A stretch of 64,000 nucleotides of DNA from Rubrivivax sp. A210. Lineage in GTDB: Bacteria; Pseudomonadota; Gammaproteobacteria; Burkholderiales; Burkholderiaceae_C. Position numbers and translations under genes: made by a program. Within the stretch, counting starts at the first letter, position 1. The number at the start of each line of letters is the position of its first letter. The notes under the pieces are model-generated. The model made no database searches and was not told the DNA's origin. It saw only the letters and a program-made list of their open reading frames with translations. Positions 1-9,647 of this stretch are shown piece by piece. The DNA is taken from assembly GCF_904426505.1 (NCBI RefSeq), contig NZ_CAJGBN010000001.1, forward strand, positions 372,001 through 436,000, given 5' to 3'.

Positions 1-2
1 AC

Positions 3-191
3 CACTACATGCTGCTGGCCGATTTCGACAGCTACGTCGCCGCCCAGAGCCGCGTCGACGCTCTCTACCGCGACCCCCAGGCCTGGGCGCGCAAGGCCAT
101 CGCCAACGTGGCCGGCATGGGCTTCTTCTCATCGGACCGCACCATCCGCGAATACGCACGCGATGTGTGGGGCCTGGCGGCCAAGGCCTGA
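3..191 (+). CDS. glgP: glycogen phosphorylase, C-terminal end (partial)
   Basis: Only the last 62 codons are inside the window; the frame is open to the left edge and ends with TGA at 189-191. The visible tail (LLADFDSY, a WARKAI-like stretch, then SSDRTIREYARDVW) matches the conserved C-terminus of GT35 glycogen/maltodextrin phosphorylases, which release glucose-1-phosphate from alpha-1,4-glucan ends in the cytoplasm. The context supports this, because glgX starts 31 bases downstream and malQ follows, giving a glycogen-breakdown operon. The catalytic and PLP-binding parts lie outside, so activity cannot be judged here. Confidence 0.85.
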   Translation, partial: HYMLLADFDSYVAAQSRVDALYRDPQAWARKAIANVAGMGFFSSDRTIREYARDVWGLAAKA

Positions 192-222
192 CGGGAGCCC
201 GGCCCTGCGCAACGCCCCCGGC

Positions 223-2337
223 ATGGATCACCTGAGCGCGGGCTTCTCGCGGGCCGCTCCCGGCCCGGCGGCCTCGCGGCTGCAGCCCGGGCGGCCCTGG
301 CCCATGGGCGCCACGGTCGACGGCGACGGCGTCAACTTCGCCGTCTTCTCGGCCCACGCCTCGCAGATGGACCTGTGCCTGTTCGATGCCGAAGGCCGGC
401 ACGAGATCGAAAGGCTGCCCCTGCCGGCACGCAGCGGCGACATCTGGCATGGCCGGCTGCCGGGCGCTGGCGCCGGCCTGGTCTACGGCCTGCGCGCCCA
501 CGGCCCCTGGCGGCCCGACCGCGGCCACCGCTTCAACCCCAACAAGCTGCTGCTCGACCCCTGGGCGCGCGAGATCGTCACGCCGCCGGGCGGCTTCGAC
601 TGGCGCGGCCCGCATTTCGGTGCCGACGCCGAGTTTCCGCTGCAGATCGACCCGCGCGACAACGCCGCCGGCGCGCACAAGGCGCGCGTGGTGGCCGACG
701 CCTACGACTGGCAGGGCGACCGCCCGCCGGCCACGCCCCTGGTCGACAGCGTGCTCTACGAGATGCATGTGCGCGGCCTCACGCGGCGCCTGCCCGGCGT
801 ACCCGAAGCCCAGCGCGGCACCTATGCCGGCCTGGCCAGCGACGCCGCCATCGCCCACCTCAAGCGCCTGGGCATCACCGCGGTGAGCCTGCTGCCGGTG
901 CAGCAGGTGCTGGACGAAGCGCGCCTGCGCGAGCACGGCCTCGTCAACTACTGGGGCTACAACACGCTGGGCTTCTTCTGCCCCGACCCGCGCTACGCCG
1001 GCAGCGCCCAGCCGCGCGACGAGTTCCGCGACATGGTCAAGCGCCTGCACCAGGCCGGCCTCGAGGTGCTGCTGGACGTGGTCTACAACCACACGCCCGA
1101 AGGCGATGAGCGCGGCGCCACGCTGTCCTGGCGCGGCCTCGACAACAGCTGCTGGTACCGCCTGGTCGACGGCCGGCGCCAGAGCTACGAGAACTGGAGC
1201 GGCTGCGGCAACGCGCTCGACATCCGCCACCCGCGCGTGCTGCAGCTGGTGATGGACAGCCTGCGCTACTGGGTGCAGGAGATGCACGTCGACGGCTTCC
1301 GCTTCGACCTGGCCCCGGTGCTGGGCCGCGAGGACCACGGCTTCGACGGCAATGCCGCCTTCTTCCGCGCGCTGCAGCAGGACCCGGTGCTGCAGGGCGT
1401 GAAGCTGATCGCCGAACCCTGGGACCTGGGCCCCGGTGGCTGGCAGGTGGGGCAGTTCCCGCGCGGCTGGCTGGAATGGAACGACCGCTTCCGCGACACC
1501 TCGCGCGCCTTCTGGCTGGGCGGCGATTGCACGCGCGGCGAGCTGGCACTGCGCATGGCCGGCTCGTCCGATCTCTTCCAGGCGCGGCGGCGGCCACCGA
1601 TGGAATCGGTCAACTACGTCATCTCGCACGACGGCTTCACGCTGGCCGACCTGGTGAGCTACGACATGCGCCACAACGAGGCCAACCTCGAAGGCAACCG
1701 CGACGGCACGGGCCAGAACCTGAGCTGGAATTGCGGCTGGGAAGGCCCCACCGGCGACCCCCTGGTGCAGGCGCGCCGCCGCCGCCTGCAGCGCGCCCTG
1801 CTGGCCACCCTGCTGCTGGCCCAGGGCACGCCCATGCTGGCCGCCGGCGACGAACTGGGCCACAGCCAGGGCGGCAACAACAACCCCTATTGCCAGGACA
1901 ACGAGATCACCTGGATCGACTGGTCCCGCGCCGACGAGAAGCTGATCGACTACACGGCCCATGTGCTGGAACTGCGGCGCCGCCTGCTGCCGATGGGCGC
2001 GCGCTGGTTCACCGGCCTGCCCGATGCGCGCGGCCGGCAGGACCTGTCCTGGCTGCGCCGCATCGGCGAAGGCATGGCGGCCGAGAACTGGAACGACCGC
2101 ATGTCGCGCGTGCTCGGCGCCTGGATCGGCGTTCCCGGCCGCGGCCGCGACGCCTTGCTGCTGATGGTGAATGCGCGCGACACCGATGTCGATTTCGTGC
2201 TGCCGCCGGGCGAGTGGGTGGCCGAACTCGACAGCTCGGCCGCCGACGGCCGCAGCAGCTGGCGTCGCGGCAAGGCCACCACCTTCCTTCTGCCCTCGCG
2301 CAGCCTCGTGCTGCTGCGCGACGCCTCCCCGCATTGA
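223..2337 (+). CDS. glgX: glycogen debranching enzyme GlgX
   Basis: Cytoplasmic GH13 isoamylase-type enzyme that cleaves alpha-1,6 branches of phosphorylase-limit glycogen. With the ATG at 223 the protein has 704 residues, normal for GlgX. An in-frame ATG at 163 would overlap glgP and add an atypical N-terminus, so 223 is preferred. An N-terminal CBM48-like domain (about 20-150, with VNFAVFSAHA) precedes the GH13 barrel. The barrel shows DVVYNHTPE, GFRFDLAP with the nucleophile Asp near 362, AEPWD with the acid/base Glu near 398, and the VISHDGFTL region holding the third catalytic Asp. It lies between glgP and malQ on the same strand and is probably cotranscribed with them. Confidence 0.95.
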   Translation: MDHLSAGFSRAAPGPAASRLQPGRPWPMGATVDGDGVNFAVFSAHASQMDLCLFDAEGRHEIERLPLPARSGDIWHGRLPGAGAGLVYGLRAHGPWRPDRGHRFNPNKLLLDPWAREIVTPPGGFDWRGPHFGADAEFPLQIDPRDNAAGAHKARVVADAYDWQGDRPPATPLVDSVLYEMHVRGLTRRLPGVPEAQRGTYAGLASDAAIAHLKRLGITAVSLLPVQQVLDEARLREHGLVNYWGYNTLGFFCPDPRYAGSAQPRDEFRDMVKRLHQAGLEVLLDVVYNHTPEGDERGATLSWRGLDNSCWYRLVDGRRQSYENWSGCGNALDIRHPRVLQLVMDSLRYWVQEMHVDGFRFDLAPVLGREDHGFDGNAAFFRALQQDPVLQGVKLIAEPWDLGPGGWQVGQFPRGWLEWNDRFRDTSRAFWLGGDCTRGELALRMAGSSDLFQARRRPPMESVNYVISHDGFTLADLVSYDMRHNEANLEGNRDGTGQNLSWNCGWEGPTGDPLVQARRRRLQRALLATLLLAQGTPMLAAGDELGHSQGGNNNPYCQDNEITWIDWSRADEKLIDYTAHVLELRRRLLPMGARWFTGLPDARGRQDLSWLRRIGEGMAAENWNDRMSRVLGAWIGVPGRGRDALLLMVNARDTDVDFVLPPGEWVAELDSSAADGRSSWRRGKATTFLLPSRSLVLLRDASPH

Positions 2338-2356
2338 ATCCCTGAAGGACAAAGCC

Positions 2357-3859
2357 ATGCGCTTTCCCCGTGCCAGCGGCGTGCTGCTGCACCCCACTTC
2401 CCTGCCCGGCCCCCACGGCTCGGGCGATTTCGGGCGCGAGGCCTACCACTTCGTCGACTGGCTGGCCAATGCCGGCCAGCGCCTGTGGCAGGTGCTGCCG
2501 CTGGCCGGCATCGGCCCCGGCAATTCGCCTTACATGAGCAACTCGGCCTTTGCCGGCAATGTGCTGCTGGTCGACCTGGCCGAACTGCAGCAGCAGGGCT
2601 GGCTGGAGGCCGTCGACCTCGTGCCGGTGGCAGGGTTGGACGACGACAAGGTCAACTTCGCCGCCATGCACCCCTTCCGCATGGAGCGCCTGGCGCGTGC
2701 GGCGGTGCGCTTTGCCGCCGCCGGCACGCCGGCCCAGCGCGAGGACTACGCGCGCTTTCTCGATGAGCACCGCTCGTGGATAGCCGACTTCGCCCTCTTC
2801 ATGTCGCTGTGCGAGGCCCAGGGCTGGCGCGACTGGTGCGAGTGGGAGCCGGCGCTGGCCGCACGCCAGCCGGCGGCAATGGAGGCCGCGCGCCAGGCCC
2901 ATGCCGGACGCATCGCCTTCTGGCAGTTCTGCCAGTGGCGCTTTTACCGCCAGTGGGCGGCGCTCAAGGCCTATGCCAACGGCAAGGGCATCAAGATCAT
3001 CGGCGACACCCCCATCTTTATTGCCTACCTCAGCGCCGAGGTCTGGGCCAACCAGGCGCTGTTCGATCTTGACGCCACCGGCCGGCCCACCGTGGTGGCC
3101 GGCGTGCCACCCGATTTCTTCAGCGCCACCGGCCAGCGCTGGGGCAACCCGCTCTACCGCTGGAGCGAGCACGCCAAGCACGGCTACGCCTGGTGGGTGG
3201 AGCGCGTGCGGCGCGCCTTCGAGCTCTTCGACATCGTGCGCATCGACCACTTCCGCGGCTTTGCCGGCTACTGGGAGATCCCGGCCAGTGCGCCCACGGC
3301 CCAGACCGGGCGCTGGGTGCCCGGCCCGGGCGCGGCACTGTTCGAGGCCATCGCCCAGGCGCTGGGGCCGGTGCCGGTGATCGCCGAAGACCTGGGCATC
3401 ATCACGCCCGATGTCGACGCGCTGCGCAAGCAGTTCGGATTCCCCGGCATGCGCATCCTGCAGTTCGCCTTTGCCGGCGACGCGGCCGACCGCTTCCTGC
3501 CCCACAACCACGAGCCCGACACCGTGGTCTACCCGGGCACGCACGACAACGACACCGTTGCCGGCTGGTGGGCCGCGGCCAGCGACCACGAGCGCCATTT
3601 CGCCCGCGGCTATCTCGCCACCGACGGCCACGACATGCCGTGGACGCTGATACGCGCCGCCATGGCCAGCGTCGCCGACACCGCCGTCCACCCCATGCAG
3701 GACGTGCTGGCCCTGCCCACCGAGCACCGCATGAACTTCCCCGGCCAGGAATCGGGCTGGTGGGGCTGGCGCTTCCAGTGGGGCCATGTCCAGGCCTGGC
3801 ACGCGGCCCGCCTGGCCGAACTGGCGCGGCTCTACGGCCGCACCGGCGCCAGCCCGTAA
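2357..3859 (+). CDS. malQ: 4-alpha-glucanotransferase (amylomaltase)
   Basis: GH77 enzyme that transfers maltodextrin segments between alpha-1,4-glucans, recycling the short chains left by GlgP and GlgX. The start is the ATG at 2357, preceded by an AAGGA ribosome site and 19 bases after the glgX stop; it yields 500 residues, the usual bacterial length. Recognisable family blocks are the N-terminal SGVLLHPTSLPGPHGSGDFG, PLAGIGPGNSPYMSNSAFAGN, the RIDHFRGFAGYWE segment carrying the nucleophile Asp, VIAEDLG with the acid/base Glu, and GTHDNDT. The stretch GDTPIFIAYLSAEVW replaces the usual His-Asp/His-His after IFVA with Tyr-Leu, a minor departure. It is the last gene of the glycogen operon. Confidence 0.94.
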   Translation: MRFPRASGVLLHPTSLPGPHGSGDFGREAYHFVDWLANAGQRLWQVLPLAGIGPGNSPYMSNSAFAGNVLLVDLAELQQQGWLEAVDLVPVAGLDDDKVNFAAMHPFRMERLARAAVRFAAAGTPAQREDYARFLDEHRSWIADFALFMSLCEAQGWRDWCEWEPALAARQPAAMEAARQAHAGRIAFWQFCQWRFYRQWAALKAYANGKGIKIIGDTPIFIAYLSAEVWANQALFDLDATGRPTVVAGVPPDFFSATGQRWGNPLYRWSEHAKHGYAWWVERVRRAFELFDIVRIDHFRGFAGYWEIPASAPTAQTGRWVPGPGAALFEAIAQALGPVPVIAEDLGIITPDVDALRKQFGFPGMRILQFAFAGDAADRFLPHNHEPDTVVYPGTHDNDTVAGWWAAASDHERHFARGYLATDGHDMPWTLIRAAMASVADTAVHPMQDVLALPTEHRMNFPGQESGWWGWRFQWGHVQAWHAARLAELARLYGRTGASP

Positions 3860-4077
3860 GCGCGGAGCAAGCAGAAAGCGACGCCGGCACGCGCCCGAAC
3901 AGAAGGCCCTTGCCTTTGATCTGAGTCAGACCGTCAGACGCTGGCGTTACCTACGCTCGCGCTTGCTCTGCATCGGTTTCGGATGGTCAGCTGGCTCTCG
4001 CCAATTCGCCCGGCGGCGAACAGCGCGCAAGGTCAGACCGCGAGGGATCGCTTCAGTTTTTTACGGAAGCTCCGCGC

Positions 4078-6999
4078 TTGAACCCAGCAGTACCACCCGA
4101 CCCCCCCGCCCTGCCACCCATCGTGGCCATCGGGGCCTCCGCCGGCGGCCTCGATGCGCTTGAGCGTCTGTTCGACAGCCTGTCCTGCGACTCGGGCGCC
4201 ACCTACGTGGTCATTCAGCACCTCTCGGCCGACCACAAGAGCATGATGGCCAACCTGCTGTCGCGCCACACGCGCATGCCGGTGGTCATGGTCGAGAAGG
4301 ACACGCGCATCCAGGGCGACCATGTGTACCTGATCCCTCCGGGGTCCATCATGCACCTGGGTGACGGGCATCTGCGCCTCACGCCCAAACCCCCGGGCAC
4401 GCTGACGCTTCCCATCGATGTCTTCTTCACCTCGATGGCCACTCGCCACGGCGCGCGTTCGGTGGGTGTGATCCTGTCCGGTACCGGCTCGGACGGCACG
4501 CGCGGCGCTGCCGCCATCAATGATTCCGGCGGCCTGCTCATCGCGCAGGAGCCGCAGACGGCCAAGTTCGACGGCATGCCACGCAGCGTGATTGCCACTG
4601 GACTGGTGGATGCCATCCTTCCGGTGGAGCAGATCGGCCCGCGCATCCTGGCCCACCTTCAGAACCAGCCCGCGCGTGGGCCGGAACCCGATCCGGCTGC
4701 GGCCGACCCGGCCATGCCCGCCACTGCCGAGTCGGCGCTGGACGGCATCATGCACCTGCTGCTGCTGCTGGGCGGCATCGACTTCCAGGAGTACAAGCCC
4801 GGCACGGTGATGCGACGCATCGAGCGCCGCATGAGCGTGCGCAAGGTGCGCTCGCTCAAGGCCTACCTGGAACTGCTCAACGAAGACCGCAACGAGGTCA
4901 TCACGCTGCGCCGCGAGTTGCTGATCCCGGTGACCAGCTTCTTCCGCGATGCCGAGGCCTTCGAGATCCTGGCGCGCCAGGTGGTCGACCCGCTGGTGGC
5001 GCGCAAGCAGGCCGGCGAATCCATCCGTGTCTGGTGCGCGGGCGTGGCCACCGGCGAAGAGGCCTATTCGGTGGCGATGCTCTTCCTCGAGGCTTTCGAG
5101 CAGCTCAAGCGCTGGCCCAACCTCAAGATCTTCGCCACCGACGTCGAGCAGCAGAACATCGAGACCGGAGGCGCCGGCTACTACCCCGAATCGGTCGCCG
5201 CCGAAGTGACACCGGCCCAACTCGAGCGCTTCTTCACGCGCAAGGGCAGCGGCTATGCGGTCAAGAACGAGTTGCGTCAGTGCATCGTGTTTGCGCGCCA
5301 CAACCTGCTCGCCGATCCACCCTTCACGAAGATGGACCTGGTGGTCTGCCGCAACACGCTGATCTACTTTGGCAGCGCAGCGCAGGAGCGCGCGCTGCGC
5401 CGGCTGCAGTACGCACTGGGCAGCAAGGGCCATCTGTTCCTGGGCTCCAGCGAATCGCTGGGCAGCCTGGTCGACGATTTCACCCCGGTCAGCGCGCGCA
5501 ACAAGCTTTGGCAGATGAGCAGTCCGTCGCGGCTGCCGCTGGACACCTCGCGCGCCCCCGGCTACGGCCGGCCCGGCCTGCGTTCGGTACTGCCCTCGGC
5601 TTCCAACACGCTGCGGCTCAAGACAAACCCGGTCGAACAGGCCTTCGGCGTGCTGCTGAGGGCCTTTGCGCCGCCGGCGGCGGTGCTGGTCAACGGACGC
5701 CACGAGCTGGTGCATTCCTTCGGCGACATGCACGGCATCCTGCAACTGCGCCCGGGCCATGCCAGCCTGGAGCTCAACCGCGTGCTGCCCGAGTCGCTGG
5801 TGGCCGTGGCCTCGGCCCTGCTCTTCAAGGCCGGCCGCGAGGGCAGCAATGTCAGCTCGGACAGCGTGCGTGTCGACACCGAAGATGGCCATTTCCAGCA
5901 CCTGCGCCTGAGCGCCTGGCCGGTGGGCGAGATCGAAGGCGAGCGCTTGACGCTCCTGGCCTTCGAGCACATCAACGCGGCGGCACCGCACGAGGCGCTC
6001 GACAAGGTCGACGTCGGCGTCGAGAGCACCGAGCGCATCGACGTGCTCGAACGCGAACTGGCGGCCACGCGCGAGAGCCTGCAGGCCACCATCGAGGAAC
6101 TCGAGACCTCCAACGAGGAGTTGCAGGCCACCAACGAGGAACTGATGTCCTCCAACGAGGAACTGCAGAGCTCCAACGAGGAGCTGCAGTCGGTCAATGA
6201 AGAGCTGAACACGGTCAATGCCGAGTACCAGGAAAAGATCGACATCCTCAACCACCTGAATGCCGACCTCGACAACATGACCCAGGCGGTGGCGGTGGCC
6301 ACGGTCTTTGTGGACGAGGGCCTGCACCTGATGCGATTCAGCCCCGAGGCTCGCTCGATCTTCAAGGTTCGCGACGCCGACCTCGGCCGCCCGTTGGATG
6401 AGGTCAATCACCTGCTGGAGTATCCGGACCTGGTCGCCGACCTCGTCCAGACCGTGCGCGGCGGCGCGCGCATCGAGAAGGAAGTGGGCAGCCGCCAGGG
6501 CCGGCACTACTTCGTGCGCATGCTGCCCTATCGCGTGCCGTCCACTTCCGCCCGCGGCGCGGTAGCCAGCTTCCTCGACGTGAGCGCGCTGCACGAGCTG
6601 ACACGCATGCAGCAGATCATCGATGCCCTGCCCGAGCACATCGCGGTGCTCGACCCGCAAGGCATCATCACCCAGGTCAACCGCGCCTGGAGCGATTTCG
6701 CCATCGCCAACGGCGACCCCCTGCTGCAGCACACCGGGCCGGGCTCCAACTACCTGAAGGTCTGCGGCACAGCCGGCGATGCCGCAGACCATTCGGCCCA
6801 GGAGGCCTGCCGCGGCCTGGCCGAAGTCCTGGCGGGCCGTCTGCCCGCATTCGCGATCGAATACCCCTGCCACAGCCCCGGTCAGGAGCGTTGGTTCGGC
6901 ATGCACGTCTCGGCGGTGGGTGGTGATCGGCCCGGCGCCGTGGTCAGCCATGTCGATATCACCGGCTGGCGGCGCTTGCGAAATCGGCCCGCGCCATGA
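4078..6999 (+). CDS. CheB-CheR-PAS hybrid chemosensory protein
   Basis: A 973-residue multidomain signalling protein with no kinase domain. Residues about 12-200 form a CheB methylesterase domain with Ser21 (GASAGG), His48 (QHLSADH) and Asp139 (GSDGT) in place, but there is no N-terminal receiver. Residues about 225-480 are a CheR-type methyltransferase with the SAM-binding stretch CAGVATGEEAYS. A long Glu/Asn-rich coiled coil of repeated SNEEL/TNEEL units spans about 655-720, followed by two PAS domains to the C-terminus. Translation appears to start at TTG 4078, nine bases after GGAAG. The stop overlaps the start of the following PAS-GGDEF-EAL gene (ATGA), so the two are translationally coupled. 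Relatives often continue into a histidine kinase; this one stops after the PAS domains. The sensed signal is unknown. Confidence 0.88.
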   Translation: MNPAVPPDPPALPPIVAIGASAGGLDALERLFDSLSCDSGATYVVIQHLSADHKSMMANLLSRHTRMPVVMVEKDTRIQGDHVYLIPPGSIMHLGDGHLRLTPKPPGTLTLPIDVFFTSMATRHGARSVGVILSGTGSDGTRGAAAINDSGGLLIAQEPQTAKFDGMPRSVIATGLVDAILPVEQIGPRILAHLQNQPARGPEPDPAAADPAMPATAESALDGIMHLLLLLGGIDFQEYKPGTVMRRIERRMSVRKVRSLKAYLELLNEDRNEVITLRRELLIPVTSFFRDAEAFEILARQVVDPLVARKQAGESIRVWCAGVATGEEAYSVAMLFLEAFEQLKRWPNLKIFATDVEQQNIETGGAGYYPESVAAEVTPAQLERFFTRKGSGYAVKNELRQCIVFARHNLLADPPFTKMDLVVCRNTLIYFGSAAQERALRRLQYALGSKGHLFLGSSESLGSLVDDFTPVSARNKLWQMSSPSRLPLDTSRAPGYGRPGLRSVLPSASNTLRLKTNPVEQAFGVLLRAFAPPAAVLVNGRHELVHSFGDMHGILQLRPGHASLELNRVLPESLVAVASALLFKAGREGSNVSSDSVRVDTEDGHFQHLRLSAWPVGEIEGERLTLLAFEHINAAAPHEALDKVDVGVESTERIDVLERELAATRESLQATIEELETSNEELQATNEELMSSNEELQSSNEELQSVNEELNTVNAEYQEKIDILNHLNADLDNMTQAVAVATVFVDEGLHLMRFSPEARSIFKVRDADLGRPLDEVNHLLEYPDLVADLVQTVRGGARIEKEVGSRQGRHYFVRMLPYRVPSTSARGAVASFLDVSALHELTRMQQIIDALPEHIAVLDPQGIITQVNRAWSDFAIANGDPLLQHTGPGSNYLKVCGTAGDAADHSAQEACRGLAEVLAGRLPAFAIEYPCHSPGQERWFGMHVSAVGGDRPGAVVSHVDITGWRRLRNRPAP

Positions 7000-9620
7000 G
7001 CGAATCGCAGCAGCAGCGGCTGGAGCGGCTGCAGCGGCTCAAGCTGCAGGCTCAGCAGCTCATCGCCAACCAGGATCCGGCCCAGGAGCCAGTGCCGCTG
7101 TCGCCCGAGATCGCGCGCCTGCTCGAAGACCTGCGCATCTACCAGGTCGAATTGGAACTGCAGAACGAGGAGTTGCGCCGGGCCCAGCAAGAAGCCGAAA
7201 CCGCACGCGCCCGCTACCAGTGCCTCTTCGAGCAGATGCCGCTGCCAGCCCTGGTGCTCGACGCCGCGGGCCAGGTGGAGCATTGCAATGCAGGCGCCAC
7301 CGATCTGTTGGGGCCGCGCGCCGCTTACACCCACGGCGACAACCGGCTTTCAGACCGCCTTGCACGCGCCGACCGCGGCCGGCTGCATTCGGCGCTGCGC
7401 AACCTCACCGTCGAGCAGCCCCAGGTGCTGGAGCGGCTGCAACTGGCCGACCGGCAGGTCGAGTCGCAGGCGCGCACGATGGACGGTCACCTGATCCAGC
7501 TCGACCGCGACTTCCACATCGACCGAAAGGCGCTGCTGCTGCTGGTGGACCGCGAGGCCGAGATCGCACGCGAACGCGCGCAGCGCTTCTTCTCGTCCAT
7601 CCTCGACGGCAGCGACAACCCTATCTGTGCCACCGGAACGGGGGGCGAGTTCCTGGTAGCCAACCGCGCCATGCTGCGCTTCCTGGGACGCAGCACCGAA
7701 GAGGTGCTGGGCCAGCAGCGCGAGCGCTTCGTCCCGCTGCGCGACGCTGCCCTGCACAGCGAGGCCGACCTGCGCGTCCTGGAAACGGGCGAGCCCGTGA
7801 TGCTGGAAGAGCGCATCTCCGGCAGCCCGGAGGGTGAGCTGGAACTGGTCACGCACAAGTTCCCGCTGCGCAACGCCGAGGGCCGGATCTACGGCGTCGG
7901 CGGCATCTCGACCGACGTCACCGAACTCAAGCACCAGCAGGGCCAGGCGCGGCTGAGCGAATCGGTGTTCTTGATGGCGTCCGAGGCCATCATCGTGACC
8001 GACCCCGAAACCCGCATCGTGCGTGTCAACCCGGCCTTCACCGCGCAGAGCGGCTTCTCGGAAGAATCGGTGCTGGGCCACCTGGCCAGCTTCCTGAAGT
8101 CCGGCTGGCAGGACGAGGTGGCCTACCAGGCGATGTGGGAAGCGCTGGAGCGCGACGGGCGCTGGGCCGGCGAGTTGCGCAATCGCGCCGCCGATGGCCG
8201 CGACTACGCTGTCTGGAGCAGCATCAGCGCCATTTACGACGACCGCGGGCGCGTGGCGCGCTACATGTCAATCCAGACCGACTTGTCGGCCCTGCAGGCG
8301 GCGCAGTCGCAAGTGCAGCGGCTGGCCCTGTTCGACAGCCTCACCGGCCTGCCCAACCGCGCGCTCTTCGAAGACCGCATCCGGCACCTGCTGGCGCACG
8401 CCGAGCGCCACGGCGAAGCCTTTGCAGTGATCTTCACCGACCTCGACCACTTCAAGGAGATCAACGACACCCTGGGCCACGCCGTCGGCGACGAACTGCT
8501 GCGGCAGGCCGCCGCGCGCCTGCGGAGCTCGGTGCGCGGCGAGGACACCGTGGCCCGCATGGGCGGTGACGAGTTCGTCGTGTTGCTGCCCACCGCCGAC
8601 CATGCGGCGGCCCTGCTGGTGGCCGAGAAGATGCTCCAGACCCTCAGCCAGGCCCTGGTGCTCGATGCGGTGCCAGAGTACCTGCCCACCGCCTCGGCCG
8701 GCATCGCCGTCTATCCCGCCGATGGCAGCGACATCGAGCAGCTGCTGCGCCACGCCGACATCGCGATGTACCGCGCCAAGCAGGCCGGGCGCAACCGGGT
8801 CGTGGTATTCGACGCGCAGATGGCGGCCGAGAACGCGCGCATCTTTGCAATCCAGACCGACCTCGCCTCGGCCCTGCTGCACGGTGAGTTCCGCGTCCAC
8901 TTCCAGCCCAAGTTCAACCTGTCCACCGGCCGCATGGTGGGCGCCGAAGCTCTGGTGCGCTGGCAACGTCCCGGCCTGGGCCTGGTATCGCCGGCCGATT
9001 TCATTCCGGTGGCCGAGAAGAGCGGACTGGTGGTCGAGATCGACCGCTGGGTGCTCAATGAATCATTGCGCCAGGTGGGCCTGTGGCAACGCCAGGGCAT
9101 CTGGCATGCGGGCTGGCGCGTGGCCGTCAACCAGTCGGCGCGCGACCTGCGCGACCCGTCCATGCTGCGCGAGGTCGAAGCCGCACTGCAGCTCAATGGC
9201 GTGGTGGCCGGCGCGCTGGAACTGGAGATCACCGAGAGCGCCCTGCTCGAACACACCGACGAGGTGGTGCGGCGCCTGGCCGAACTCAGTGCCCTCGGCG
9301 TGACGCTGGCCATCGACGACTTCGGCACCAATTACTCGAGCCTGTCGTACCTGAGCAAGCTGCCGGTGCAGGTGATCAAGATCGACATGAGCTTCGTCCG
9401 CAACATGCTGCTCAACCCGAGCGACCGCGTGCTCGTCGAGACCATCATCACCATGGCCCACAACCTCGGCCATCAGCTGGTGGCCGAGGGGGTCGAAGAC
9501 CCGGCCCAGCGTGATCAGTTGCTGGCGCTGGGTTGCGAGGTCGGCCAGGGCGGTCTGTTCGGCTGGGCCGTCAATGCCGAAGAGTTCGCCCGCCAGCATT
9601 TCCAGCAGGCCGCAGCTTAG
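6996..9620 (+). CDS. PAS-containing diguanylate cyclase/phosphodiesterase
   Basis: An 874-residue protein of c-di-GMP turnover. An N-terminal coiled coil (about 1-70) leads into three PAS-like domains (about 75-185, 195-310, 318-430), a GGDEF domain and an EAL domain. The cyclase active site GGDEF is intact at 523-527, and an RxxD inhibitory site (RGED) lies exactly five residues before it. The phosphodiesterase signature EAL is at 651-653, with ESALLE and DDFGTNYSSLSYL downstream (Asn replaces the usual Gly in the DDFGTGYSS block). There are no membrane segments, so it is probably cytosolic. ATG 6996 overlaps the upstream TGA, which suggests the CheB-CheR-PAS protein and this enzyme form one sensory unit. 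Both catalytic motifs look functional, so the net activity cannot be predicted. Confidence 0.92.
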   Translation: MSESQQQRLERLQRLKLQAQQLIANQDPAQEPVPLSPEIARLLEDLRIYQVELELQNEELRRAQQEAETARARYQCLFEQMPLPALVLDAAGQVEHCNAGATDLLGPRAAYTHGDNRLSDRLARADRGRLHSALRNLTVEQPQVLERLQLADRQVESQARTMDGHLIQLDRDFHIDRKALLLLVDREAEIARERAQRFFSSILDGSDNPICATGTGGEFLVANRAMLRFLGRSTEEVLGQQRERFVPLRDAALHSEADLRVLETGEPVMLEERISGSPEGELELVTHKFPLRNAEGRIYGVGGISTDVTELKHQQGQARLSESVFLMASEAIIVTDPETRIVRVNPAFTAQSGFSEESVLGHLASFLKSGWQDEVAYQAMWEALERDGRWAGELRNRAADGRDYAVWSSISAIYDDRGRVARYMSIQTDLSALQAAQSQVQRLALFDSLTGLPNRALFEDRIRHLLAHAERHGEAFAVIFTDLDHFKEINDTLGHAVGDELLRQAAARLRSSVRGEDTVARMGGDEFVVLLPTADHAAALLVAEKMLQTLSQALVLDAVPEYLPTASAGIAVYPADGSDIEQLLRHADIAMYRAKQAGRNRVVVFDAQMAAENARIFAIQTDLASALLHGEFRVHFQPKFNLSTGRMVGAEALVRWQRPGLGLVSPADFIPVAEKSGLVVEIDRWVLNESLRQVGLWQRQGIWHAGWRVAVNQSARDLRDPSMLREVEAALQLNGVVAGALELEITESALLEHTDEVVRRLAELSALGVTLAIDDFGTNYSSLSYLSKLPVQVIKIDMSFVRNMLLNPSDRVLVETIITMAHNLGHQLVAEGVEDPAQRDQLLALGCEVGQGGLFGWAVNAEEFARQHFQQAAA

Positions 9621-9647
9621 CCAGGGGCAAGGCCGCGCCGGCGCCGA

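Noticed and set aside
3903..3917. Hairpin AAGGC/GCCTT after malQ as a terminator
   Set aside because: The stem is only five base pairs and it is followed by no real T run.
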